64,000 nucleotides of DNA from Lonicera japonica (lineage: Eukaryota; Streptophyta; Magnoliopsida; Dipsacales; Caprifoliaceae), in assembly GCA_021464415.1 (NCBI GenBank), contig CM038468.1:26958969-27022968 (forward strand). The letters run 5' to 3'. Both the position numbers and the translations under genes were made by a program. Every line of letters starts with the position of its first letter. Within the stretch, counting starts at the first letter, position 1. Shown piece after piece: positions 11,227 through 21,439 of this stretch. A model generated the notes under the pieces. That model was not told the DNA's origin, did not search any database, and saw only the letters and a program-made list of their open reading frames with translations.

Positions 11227-11850
11227 ACAGACACTTAGGAGACATACAAATTATGTCTCCTAAGAGCTTATGTATGTCGCCCAAGCCTTAGGCGACATAC
11301 CCTGTGTCACCTAAGTGGTGTCTTGTAAGTAGTGTGGCCTAAGATCTTAAGCGACATATAAATAAAGTATGTCGCTTAAGTGGTTTACTTAGGAGACATA
11401 AGCAATAGAGTATGTCGCTTAAGAGTTTTACGTAGGAGACATAAGCAATATAGTATGTCGCCTAAGTGTAACACTTAGGCGACATACTATATTGCTTATG
11501 TCTCCTACGTAAAACTCTTAAGCAACATACTCTGTTTGTAAGTCGCTTAAGTGTTAGACTTAAGAGACACATAAAATATAGTATGTTTCCTAAGTTGTAC
11601 ACTTAGGAGACATACTCTATTGCTTATGTCGCGTAAGTGTACAACTTAAGCAACATATGATATTTGTATGTTGCTTAAGTGGTGATCTTAGGAGACATAC
11701 AAATGTAAGTATGTCGCTTAAGTGCTAATCTTAAGAGACATACAAATGTATGTATGTTGCATAACTATGTTTGATTAAAAGTATTGACCACCACTTAGGA
11801 GACATACTTTAATTTGTATGTCTCCTAAGATGTTCCAGACTTTCATTCTA
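11227..11850. repeat. Left subterminal repeat array of CACTA element 1
   Basis: Many direct and inverted copies of a 14-bp motif CTTAGGAGACATAC, with AGG/AAG and GAG/GCG variants, at 30-60 bp spacing. It includes the long palindrome at 11407-11533. Confidence 0.9.
11407..11533. repeat. 127-bp near-perfect palindrome in CACTA element 1
   Basis: Two 63-bp arms (11407-11469 and 11471-11533) are inverted copies with one mismatch around a single spacer base. The centre reads CCTAAGTGT-A-ACACTTAGG. Each arm holds several subterminal motifs. Such a structure could extrude a cruciform or, if transcribed, fold to a long perfect hairpin. Confidence 0.92.
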
Positions 11851-12110
11851 AATTTGATACCAATTCATTCACACACAACAAAATTTTTACAAATCAACCT
11901 GTAATATAAATTTGATACCAATTCATTCACACACAATTAAATCACATAAAAAGAGGCCAAAATTAAAATGTACAAAGTCTAATATTTACAAGCCAAAATT
12001 CAAGTATAGAATAAAAATACCATAAGTCTAGCAATAGAGAAAAGAAAGAAGTCGATATATAAATATGCAAAATAATATATATATATAAAAAAGTCTATCA
12101 CTAAACCTCT

Positions 12111-12228
12111 CTTGGTCTACCATCACCCGTAGGAAGATTCGCCATCATCGACGATACTAGATCCCGTACCCGTGCTTCCATCGCCTCATCGCTTGCTTTC
12201 TGTCGCGCTTCCATCGCCACTCAACATG
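12111..12228 (-). pseudogene. C-terminal remnant of a CACTA accessory (Transposase_24-like) protein
   Basis: A 38-codon minus-strand frame contains an internal repeat EAMEAR, RQKASDEAMEARVRDLVSS and the end TGDGRPREV-stop. A charged, heptad-like tail near the 3' end of the element is where TNP1/Transposase_24 proteins end. The analogous tail in CACTA element 2 ends at 16839. Assignment rests on position and style rather than a domain match. Confidence 0.4.
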
Positions 12229-12750
12229 ACAAATGAAACTGAAAAATAAATTGAAGAAAAATATTCTCACATATTTTATATCATATTTATTTACCATAGT
12301 TTATGGGATTTTAACAACCTTCAAGTCCACTGTTTTTATAAAAATCACCCAGATCAGAATAAATAACATTAGACTCCGAAATTTACACAGAAGATTAATA
12401 ACGCATTAAAATTACTCTATGATTTATTTCATAATTTTTGAGTTAGTTTTAGGAAGCTAAATAAATTGTTGAAACAGTAAACACAGTGTTGTCAGTACAG
12501 AGGGCAGATTACTTTCTTATCTTCAAAAATTCACACACAGAAATTTATAAGTCCTATGTCAATAAATTTCTGATATGTTGTTCCTCCACGAGTCTATTTT
12601 ATTATGCAAGTGGAATTTCTAATTTTCATCTTGTAGTTTCTGAGTTATAAATGTTTTAGTACAGTAAGGTCAGATTTGACAGATTTACAGAGATAATTTA
12701 AATATAACATGAAAAATAGTAAATAAACTATACTAACTCTAAATAAAATT
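12229..12750. other. Non-coding interior of CACTA element 1
   Basis: AT-rich and intron-like, with no coding motif seen between the accessory-protein tail and the duplicated donor region. Confidence 0.5.
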
Positions 12751-12814
12751 TGAGAGAGAGATAGAGTATTACTTTTAAGATTTGAGAGAGAGATAGAGTA
12801 TTACCTTTAAGATT
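12751..12814 (-). repeat. 32-bp tandem duplication carrying a splice-donor-like site
   Basis: Two adjacent 32-bp copies of TTGAGAGAGAGATAGAGTAT plus TAC(C/T)TTTAAGAT. On the minus strand each reads CTTAAAG/GTAATAC or similar, resembling a 5' splice site after a CT-rich leader. Confidence 0.75.
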
Positions 12815-13012
12815 GAAGGTTTGAAGAACCGAAGAAGCAAATCGAGAATTTGGGGAAGAATCGAAGGAGGCAGCGTGGAGATGGAGGAGATGAGAGAGAG
12901 AGGTCAATGGTGGCAGGGGAATGGGGGAAGCATGGAGATGGAGGAGGTGAGAGAGAGAGGTGAGGTGAGAGTGATAAAGATTAGGTCTAGAAATTGGGGA
13001 TATATACCACAC

Positions 13013-13250
13013 ACTTAGGAGACACACTTATTTATGTGTCTCCTAAGATTAACTCTTAAGAGACATACATATATACCTATGTCGCCTAAGTAAAAAATAT
13101 TTGCCTCATTTTTTTTGGCGAAAAATTCGAAAAAATATTTCTCGGAAAATTCAATTTTTTTTAAAACATCTTTGGAGACATACTAATTAATGTATGTCGC
13201 TTAAGAGTACACTTAGGAGACATACGGATATTAGTATGTCGCCTAAGAGT
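13013..13250 (-). repeat. Internal subterminal-type repeat cluster with TATA-like box
   Basis: A third cluster of the CTTAGGAGACATAC motif lies in the middle of the element. On the minus strand it is followed by GGTATATATCCCC (about 12999-13011) and a long CT-rich leader (12830-12990). The layout copies that of a CACTA element's promoter end, so this may be a duplicated terminus or an internal promoter for the accessory gene. Confidence 0.6.
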
Positions 13251-13707
13251 TTTCAGTTTTTAAAATTAATTTCGTTTTTTATTTATATAAAAGAGTTTTC
13301 AGTTTTTAAACATTTCCTAATGCCCATTTTACCAATATTAAATACATAAAAACTTGATTTTGGAAACCCAAAAAATCATATCAATAATATAAATGACTGA
13401 TAATATTGAATGAATGTATTAAACACTAATAATTGTCTTTTATGTTACAAATTTGAAATGTAAATGTAAAAATTTATGTTTAATGGTAAATAAACTAAAT
13501 ATTCAGTCAGTTTTTAAAATTAATAACCATTTTTATTTATTTTATTATATACAACAATCATTTTACTTAGTTAATCTAGTTTGTAACAATTAATTCACTT
13601 GATTAATAACGCTTACAATAATAGAAAAACCAATCGATTTAATTACAAATAATAACAATACAACATTAATTGTGGTCATCATCGTCACTATGATCCTGAT
13701 CCTGATC
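13251..13707. other. AT-rich spacer in CACTA element 1
   Basis: No coding motif or repeat beyond AT-rich runs. Confidence 0.5.
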
Positions 13708-14214
13708 CTATTCTTCATCATTATCGTCAATTAAGAAATCATTGTTAAACCCTTCTGCAACGTCGGAGTCCTCATTATTGTCATCATCGTCGGGAATATC
13801 TATTCGTAGTACTGAACTAAATTCGATAAATAAACTAGATATCAGAAAACAGTTCGCATCAGGCTCTTGATACGGTTCGTCTACTTCATATAGATGACTG
13901 GCGGTTGCATCCCTTGATAGTGTGCTTTCACTGTATGTACCTCAGTGAAACATCATGTTAACTAGTTTTCAACCGACACCAGCCGACATATCATCTGTAC
14001 AGAACACTTGTCTTGCCATCTTGGCAAGAATAAATGGGAACTCGTCGTACCAACTAGTTCAAGTGTTTATAGATAAAAGACCACAATCAAACTTTGTGTT
14101 ACCGGGAACATTAGGACCTGTGTTGTACCACTTACACCTGAACAACACAATTGACATGCCTCCCGCATACCTTAGTACGACAACTGCTTACAGAATCCCA
14201 TAGTATATGATGTC
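13708..14214 (-). pseudogene. CACTA TNP2-type protein remnant (DUF4216 region)
   Basis: Minus-strand translation gives YYGIL, then SIVLFRCKWYNTGPNVPG, a stop, then SWYDEFPFILARMARQVF and CTDD, the signature string of the DUF4216 domain that follows TNP2 transposase in plant CACTA proteins. Further on, another frame gives DEPYQEPDANCF and an acidic C-terminal tail (IPDDDDNNEDSD) with stop at 13708-13710. Several nonsense codons and frameshifts break it. The catalytic Transposase_21 part is absent from this element. Confidence 0.75.
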
Positions 14215-14229
14215 ACTACCTACTACCAT

Positions 14230-15015
14230 CACTCCACTATGCGACATACAATGAAGATATGTCGCCTAAATACTTCTCTTAGGAGACATACATATACTAT
14301 GTCTCATAAGAAATATACTTAGGAGACATACTTAATTGTATGTCTCCTAAGATCTTCCTTATGAGACATACTTAATTGTATGTCGCCTAAGTGCTTTTGA
14401 CCACCGACACTATTTTTACACGCAGAGTTTGACTGATTTATCTTAGGCGACATACTAATTTTGTATGTCTCTTAAGTACATATCTTAAGAGACATACAAC
14501 TAAGTATGTCTCCTAAGTATATTTCTTATGAGACATAGTTTACGTATGTCTCCTAAGAGAAGTATTTAGGAGACATACAATTAAGTATGTCTCCTAAGTA
14601 TATTTCTTATGAGACATAGTATACGTTTGTCTCCTAAAAGAAGTATTTAGGAGACATACAATTAAGTATGTCTCCTAAGTATATTTCTTATGAGACATAG
14701 TATACGTATGTCTCCTATAAGTATATTTCTTATGAGACATAGTATATGTATGTCTCCTAAGAGAAGTATTTAGGCGACATATCTTCATTGTATGTCGCAT
14801 AAGTATATACTTAGGCGACACACTAATCGTAAGTCTCCTAAGTGACACTCTTAGGAGACATATGGAGTATATATGTCTTGTAAGTAGGTACTTAGGCGAC
14901 ATACTAAAGGTATGTCTCTTAAGAGAGAAACTTAGGAGACATACAGTTAGTATGTCTCCTAAGATGTGTTTTAGGAGACATACCCAATAGAGTATGTCGC
15001 CTAAGACCACATCTG
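14230..15015. repeat. Right subterminal repeat array of CACTA element 1
   Basis: Dense direct and inverted copies of the GTATGTCTCCTAAG motif. Between about 14500 and 14760 a unit of roughly 83 bp containing TATATTTCTTATGAGACATA is repeated about three to four times in tandem. A chance 137-codon minus-strand frame across it (14675-15088) is an artefact of the repeats. Confidence 0.88.
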
Positions 15016-15055
15016 GTGTAGTGATCCTTACAGATTTCAAACAATAGACGTTACT

Positions 15056-15680
15056 TAAATAGATGCCCTTGGGAATATTCCCTAGCATCTACGCCTTCAT
15101 TTTTGGAACAAATCCAAACTACCAACCTATTCCGATTTACAATATCGGAGCAGAAGGGTGTTTAACTACTAAGATTAAAGGTTGTTCACATATATAACAT
15201 ATATTTAAAACACGCAGAAATCAAGCAAGTTATTGCAGGAGCAATAAATTGCATATTATATTAAAACCAATATTTATTATTAGTTTTGCAACAACCCTAT
15301 ATAGATCTCCAAAAGATCTTATCAGACATCAAACTTCTGCATTTAGAGAGCAAAAATAATAGCAGACAAATTAAAATCTTAGACCAACAAATCCCTCTAG
15401 ATTTTGTTGCAACATTGAGAGAAATTCTCATTACTACCAGAGAAATAAAAATTATTTGCAAAGAGAAAAATTCTTCTCTAGAAACAAGAATTGCCGAGCT
15501 AACAAAACGTATTCGACAGTTAGACATTGAGCTCACAAAATTATCAACAGGGTAATCAAAAATTATACCTAGACTACACAACTATATTCCAAATATATAA
15601 AATATGGAATAGTCAACTTAGATTGGAAAGAAGTACCAGGAGGAATTATTCCTCAACATATATCAGACTTTTATGGAAGA
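15056..15680 (+). pseudogene. Decayed coding remnants with coiled coil; possible endogenous pararetrovirus fragment
   Basis: Three plus-strand pieces with coding-like composition follow each other in different frames. The first, 15061-15200, includes YQPIPIYNIG and LTTKIKGC. The second, 15286-15555, is an 89-codon open frame with strong heptad periodicity (LETRIAELTKRIRQLDIELT). The third, 15610-15668, includes DWKEVPGGIIP. A conserved-looking protein piece followed by a small coiled-coil protein recalls the movement-protein/virion-associated-protein order of plant pararetroviruses, which often persist as decayed genomic copies. No RT motif is present and the family was not firmly recognised; an unknown retroelement or host gene is equally possible. 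Confidence 0.3.
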
Positions 15681-15767
15681 TAATAGATAAAATGAGCGAT
15701 GAAAGATTATCTCATAGATTTGAATCATAAATTAATAATGCTAAAAAGCAATAATTTGCATTAATTA

Positions 15768-16440
15768 CACTACAAGAAAAATGGGTCTTAGCGAGAAATA
15801 ATTTTTGTTGCTAATGACATTGTTTACTTGTTAAATATCATTCGCAAGAAAAAAAATTGCTGATCTGGTAGTTGCAACGACCTCCTCGCTAATAGTTTTT
15901 ACTGAGTATAAATGGTTTTCTCACTAAAACATATATTGCAAGGAAATTATTTTATCGCCAAAAATGTAATATTTTATCAGTAAAAGTCTTGTTTATAATC
16001 AAATAATTCTATTCCGAGAAAATTATTTATCGCCAAAATTATATTGTTTTGTTGGCAAAAGATTTTGTATTTCTAGTATAATAGTTTTTCCCAAGAACAA
16101 ATAGTTTTCTCGCTAAAACATGTATTGCAAGGAGATTATTTTATCACCAAAAATGTAATATTTTCTCGGTAAAAATCTTGTATATAGTCAAATAATTCTA
16201 TCTTGAGAAAATTATTTCTCGCTACAATCATATTTTTTTGTTGGCAAAACATTTTGTGTTCTCGTGTAACTCTTTTTACGAGAAAATAATTTGTCGACAA
16301 AAGTAAATAATTTTGTTGATGAAAGTGCAGTAAACTTTCTTATAACCCTGTTCCGAGAAAGAAATGTGTCCCAAAAAAGTAAATGTACACCCGGCAAATC
16401 TCTAATTGCGAGCAATCAATTTGTGGACGAAACTAAATAA
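15768..16440. repeat. Terminus and subterminal repeats of CACTA element 2
   Basis: CACTACAAGAAAAATGGGTC starts the end. Recurrent motifs such as CTCGCTAAAAC, GAGAAAATTATTT and ATCGCCAAAA in both orientations follow to about 16440. The motif family differs entirely from that of CACTA element 1, so the two elements belong to different subfamilies with different binding-site arrays. Confidence 0.8.
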
Positions 16441-16838
16441 TTTCATTTGCAAAATATTTATAACAATTAAGCCTATAATCAATCATCAATACAAACTAAA
16501 AGCACAAATTGGCAAATATGATTACGTAATATAAAGGTCTCGGTTTTTATCTACCTAAGGACATCAAAAAGTAATTAGTATCACCTAGTCCTGAAATTCA
16601 TTTACCCAAGGACATTAAAAAATAATTGTATGCTCACTTAATCGCGGATTTTTATCTATGCGATAACATCAAAAACCAATGGTTAACTCTTACCTAGTCC
16701 TAGATTTTCATTTCTCCAGAGACATCAAAAAATAATAGTGTCCTGTCACCTAATGATAATAACATAGTATTTTGAGTATCACATACTCGTAGAAAAAGTA
16801 CAAGAGACAAGTTGTATCAAGAGAGAGATCTAATATAA

Positions 16839-19529
16839 TTAGTCATCGGTGAAAAGAATTTTCAAATATGGTATAGTCGCTTGAAACTTCTTCAAAATAG
16901 CTTTTGTGCGTGCTTGATTGGCTAAAAGTTGCTCATTTGTTTCATTGCAACTAGCGACAAGCTCTGTCAAACGAAGCACCTTGGATCTCAATTCGTCAGT
17001 CGCTGCTCTAGAAGTCTTTTAGTTAAGCCTAGATGTAGAAGCCTCATCTGGCAAGGGACGAAGCCATGACCTTTAACATACCTGGATTTTACCACAACCC
17101 ACATATAAAATAATTATTATTCGTGAAATTTTAGTTTAAGTCCAATAAGAACACTGGTAAATAAGAAGGAAGTTCATGGAATCAAGTTTATATGTAGTAT
17201 AATCTTTCATAACAATAATTATGATTGACTTCACTCCTTGGCCAATAAATTAAAAGAACTATGGCTACTTACGAAATATAAGCATAGATAGTCATGGATT
17301 CAGAAGATACATTATATGGTCAACTAGGCCAATAAATAATTATATTAATAAGAGCACCTCGCATATGAATTATGAATACCCAGTTTTAAAATATCAATTA
17401 TATAAATATGTAAGAGCAGCTCACATATGAATTATCAATTATATAAATATGTAAGCACCATAATTGCTAAATGAATCTTTTAAAATTTAAGGGCAGTACG
17501 TAAATAATAAAATTCGAACTCACATACCTAGATTTCTTCATAAGCTCCTTAATTTCTACAAATTTCAACCTCAGTCATTTCATTTCCTGGGATATTTTTC
17601 AGTTCAACCATTATTTTCTACAAATAAAAAAGAACAGTAGTGGAACTAAACAAAATATTACCTATTATTTCCAAGTATTAAAGTGTATTAAATTATTTTG
17701 TTTATTAAATTACTATAATACTTACATCGCGAAGCTATGACACACCATCTACCCATCCACGATCTTGATCGAAATGGGTATCAAAAGAGAGTTGAGTTTC
17801 TCCCTTTGGCTACTCAAGTGGTTCACCATTCTATTAGACAACATGAGTTAACATTAATAAATAAATAAGTATTCATACATCTTATTTCATGGCCAAGGAA
17901 ATATATAAACCATTACCTCATCCTCGTATCGATACTCCACAAATGGTTTTGATCCCCCACAATGGTTGAAAGGAAGCTTGGATCAATTATCACTACACTT
18001 TATTGATCAATTCTGCAACATGTGTCATTTTTATCAATAATTTATTATCTAAAAAAAAATCCACTACAAAACAAAAAGAAAAAAAAGTAAAGAAAAAGAA
18101 TACACCAGAACCTGCCTCGAACCCAAATATAAGTGTATAGATTGGGTCGGATTTTTCTAGCACTAAACATGAACCCATCTCGAACCCGCCCGGGTTTAGG
18201 AAATTCCAGAATTAGTTAAGTGTAAAATTCCATAATATAACATCCTTATACTAATACAATAACACTCACGCATAAAAAGCAATCTACCAAAACACCTTAA
18301 ACTTCATTTGCCTTAAACCACCCACAAATGATAAAATAAAAAAAGAAAAGAAAAAGAACACACCAGGACAATCTATATATATATATATAATTGTTGAATA
18401 TAATACTATTAGAAAACTAAGACCAATTCTCAGCTAACCAAAAATTTAATTCAATGGATCACAAGTCATAACCATCCCGAAATATAATACGTGCTATAGC
18501 TGGTTTTTGCCATTCTATACAGTTTTAGAATAGTGGTTTGATCCCAAATATATGTGTATAGATTGGGTCAGTTTTTTTAGTACTAAACCTGAACCCAACT
18601 CGAACACACCCATGTTTAGGAAATTCTAGAATTAATGTTAAGTGTTAAATTCTATAATATAACATGCCTATATATACTAATACAATAACACTCACGGGTA
18701 AAAAGCAATCTACTAAAACACCTTAAACATCATGTACCTTAAACCATCCACAAATGAGAAATAATGTGTAATTTTTAAATATTTATATACCTTAAACTTC
18801 TCACTGGAAAAAAGTGTGCATGCAAAGGTAGTCCCAATCTTCTTGTGTAGTCCTCACATGTTTATTCTGGCGCGCCTCTTCAATAGTAATGAACTTTTTG
18901 AAATGTAAATGAAATGTGCTTCTATTATGATTGTATTGAGTAGACATTGCCTTGAGAATATACCTATTAACCATTGTATCAGAAATATCTGCATCAAAAT
19001 TAATTTGTCTATGCACATGGGAAAAGCTAAAAATATTATTATAACATACATGTAAATAATTTGAAAGGCTTAATTCCTTATATAAATCAGGCTTACCAAA
19101 CCCGCCCAATTAATATTCGCTTCTCAGATTCATGAATATTTTTTTCAAGTCTCTACTTGGAGAGGCGCGTGATTTCGTATAACAATTCCAATCTTAGATG
19201 AGAATAAACCATGATTTTGTCCCGATGGTCTATTGTCTCCAACGGCAAAGTTCACTTTAAGCTTACACCAGGTTGCCCTGAAAATCCTCTCAGCTACCAT
19301 GCCTTTTGAATGGCCACGAACCCTCTTGGGGGCACGAGTTGTTTCTAAAATTCAAGCGTGTAAAACATACAAAGGAGATGTAACTTAAATCATATCAACT
19401 TGTTTAGTAAAAAAGAAGCATACCATTAGTGTTAAATGCATTAAAAGTTGGTTCAAGATTTGTTTATGCATTAGAAGTACTTCTCACTCTCCCATTACCG
19501 CCTCTCCGTCTTCCTCTATCGGGTGCCAT
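16839..19529 (-). pseudogene. Transposase_24 (Ptta/En/Spm, TNP1-like) gene of CACTA element 2
   Basis: Exon-like pieces on the minus strand. The start ATG at 19529 gives MAPDRGRRRGGNGRVRS, with a TAA soon after. 19350-19146 gives RGHSKGMVAERIFRATW and FSSKIGIVIRNHAPLQVET, a hallmark of Transposase_24. 19109-18801 gives FKKFITIEEARQ and EDWDYLCMH. About 17850-17740 gives GETQLSFDTHF and RGWVDGVS. 17045-16839 is a coiled-coil tail (RAATDELRSKVLRLTELVAS) ending at TAA 16839. The protein would bind subterminal repeats as the partner of TNP2. Stops in several exons show it is dead. Introns are AT-rich, and one contains the duplication at 18121-18765. Confidence 0.78.
18121..18765. repeat. Imperfect direct duplication inside a Transposase_24 intron
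   Basis: About 18121-18340 and 18542-18765 are direct copies (GTGTATAGATTGGGTC, CTAATACAATAACACTCACG, ACACCTTAAAC), separated by about 200 bp of AT-rich sequence. Divergence is clearly visible, so the duplication is old. Confidence 0.8.
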
Positions 19530-19833
19530 ATCAGGTAACTACAACAATCATTAAACGAACGTGTTAAACAACTACAATATCAAATTTCACAAGTTGCATT
19601 GTTTTAATTCCATAAGATAAAAAATCATATCAGTTATACATAAATCCAAATATCATAGTTAACAGTTACATAACCATACATCCATTAGAAAAAAAAGGAA
19701 TTCAAATAAATTGTTACATAAACCTCGTCTTCTAGCATGAAAGAAAAGATTTAAATATTACACAAATATATAATCTCTAGTAGAAAAGAAAAAAAAAGGA
19801 CCAAAGGCATTTTAGTCTATCATCATTAATACT

Positions 19834-20052
19834 TTATTGGCTTTCTTCTCCCTCACTACAATATTCTTCAAGTGTGTCATCTTCTTCATCATAAATGAAA
19901 TTATTATCCCCTTCATCATTAACATCAAAAGCAGGAACACTAATCTCTTCATTAGAATTTTCGCAGGCTCTAACCAATTGTATTGCATCCAAATTTTCCT
20001 CTTGAATGATCCATTGTACATCAGAAGACTCGCCTTCTTAGTATGCCTCAAC
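19834..20052 (-). pseudogene. TNP2 piece 4: acidic C-terminus
   Basis: Minus-strand frame VEAYEEGESSDVQWIIQEEN, then DAIQLVRACENSNEE and an acidic tail DEEDDTLEEYCSEGEESQ, stop at 19834-19836. It follows directly the piece at 24223-24427 once the copia element 20053-24222 is removed, forming the C-terminal tail usual after DUF4216. Confidence 0.75.
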
Positions 20053-20526
20053 TGTTAGAAAATTTATATTTTATAATTTATGTGGGCAACACATTATCAT
20101 ATTTCAATTATATTTGCTATTTAAATTAATGAGCTAATTTTTAGTGGTCTAATTAATTTTTAGTTAAGCCCATAGACTACTCAAATAAATGTGGGTCAAA
20201 TGTGTAGATACCTTATATGGGCTTATTAGGGTTTAATGGGAACTCTAATTAGATTGTATATAAAGAAGATATTAGGGTTATGGTTCCCAACACACTAAAT
20301 CAAAATACAGCTCCATTCTCCCTATCTGGAAGAGAACCAAAATTCCCATCAAGAAAACTAAGGCGATTTGGTTTAGGAAGACCACGTACCCGCTCGATCC
20401 GTGATGTTCTTGTGATTGATCCTCGTATTCCGCATTTGTTTATCATGGATCCAGGTACGCGGTTTTATTATTTTAATTTAGATCTTGATGATTTGACATG
20501 ATGACTTAAGTAGTTAAATTCCAACA
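20053..20526 (+). repeat. 5' LTR of the old copia element
   Basis: 474 bp. TATA-like TTGTATATAAAGAAG near 20256 precedes a short leader. It matches 23770-24222 with clear divergence and carries an extra 21 bp containing a second ATTTTTAGT repeat. Confidence 0.9.
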
Positions 20527-20528
20527 AG

Positions 20529-20539
20529 TGGTATCAGAG
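20529..20539 (+). other. Primer binding site of the old copia element
   Basis: TGGTATCAGAG, two bases after the LTR end, complementary to initiator tRNA-Met. Confidence 0.85.
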
Positions 20540-21439
20540 GAACTTTATGTTAAATCATTAAGAAAATATATAAATAAAATGGAACATAAGAGACGTACAT
20601 TATAGAAATGTCTAATATCACTTTGAACTAAAGGTACTTAAGGCTATCTAATGACTTGCTCGTGCATCCAGTTCTTTATTTCTCTTCCTACACAGTACAT
20701 CTAACTTACAGTGAGTTACAATACTCTTAAGGATAAATGATCTCTTAATGAGCTCATATCTCACAGTGTGCAAGAACGAGAAAAGATTTTACTATAAAAG
20801 ACAGAAAGTGTTCGTCTAGCAAACACCTCTAAAGGACAAGAAAATGATAAAGGATAAAAGTTAAGAAGCTACAGTTGGAACAACGCTATAGTAATCGCAA
20901 AAGAAATATGATAAAGAATTTGTCAGTTAATTTTGCAAGAAGGATAGACATAATAATGTTTTAAATACGCCACTTGGCGTGTAAAGTAGGACATACTTCT
21001 CATTAGGGCTTGTTCGGTAATTAGTTTAACTTATGTACATGTGATTACTTGGTGAGTGGATTTTAGTGATATTACTCACATAAGTGTGTTTAGAGGTTAC
21101 ATAATAAGTCGAAAGCCAATTGATGTTAAAAGATTCATCTATCATGGCAGTGGCAAAACAGTTACAATTGAGGTTTTAAAGAATTTTAGATTATCATTAA
21201 AGACTGATTACTTTTTGGATTTGAGATAGACTTATATGGTATTGTCATTTAGATGGAATTTATATTTTCATTTAGACAAATATGGTTATTCTTGTTCATT
21301 TGAAAATAATAAAGTTAGTATTTTTTAAGATTCAAATATTTTGCTACTAGTTCTTTAATTGATAACTTATATACGGGTACAATCACCTCATGTAATGAAA
21401 ACTTGAAAATTGATTCACGTGATATAAAGCGTAAATTAA
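20540..21439 (+). other. Decayed gag/protease region of the old copia element
   Basis: The expected gag and protease interval. Translation is full of stops and only scattered copia-like character remains. No zinc knuckle or DSG site could be found with confidence. Confidence 0.5.

Larger units (their letters stand above)
11216..15023 (-). mobile_element. CACTA (En/Spm) DNA transposon, complete ends, decayed coding
   Basis: Starts CACTACATGAAACAG and ends CTGGTGTAGTG, the inverse of CACTACACCAG. A 3-bp target duplication ATC flanks it (11213-11215 and 15024-15026), as CACTA elements make. Subterminal zones contain dozens of copies of CTTAGGAGACATAC and its inverse with CTTAGGCGACATAC variants, the expected binding-site arrays for a TNP1/TNPA-type protein. 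Remnants of a TNP2-type DUF4216 region and a short coiled-coil tail lie on the minus strand. Transposase is not encoded intact, so the 3.8-kb element could move only in trans. Confidence 0.9.

Noticed and set aside
12728..13027. 99-codon minus-strand ORF rich in Leu, Ser and His
   Set aside because: Its start lies in a subterminal repeat and the rest is CT-rich leader sequence with a duplicated segment. No domain.
13955..14203. 82-codon plus-strand ORF
   Set aside because: Shadow of the minus-strand DUF4216 remnant, whose motifs are unmistakable.
14675..15088. 137-codon minus-strand ORF with repeated RHTYTMS-like units
   Set aside because: It is the translation of CACTA subterminal repeats, and the periodicity is that of the DNA repeat.
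20280..20501. 73-codon plus-strand ORF in the 5' LTR of the old copia element
   Set aside because: Lies wholly in an LTR leader; the matching frame in the other LTR is disrupted.
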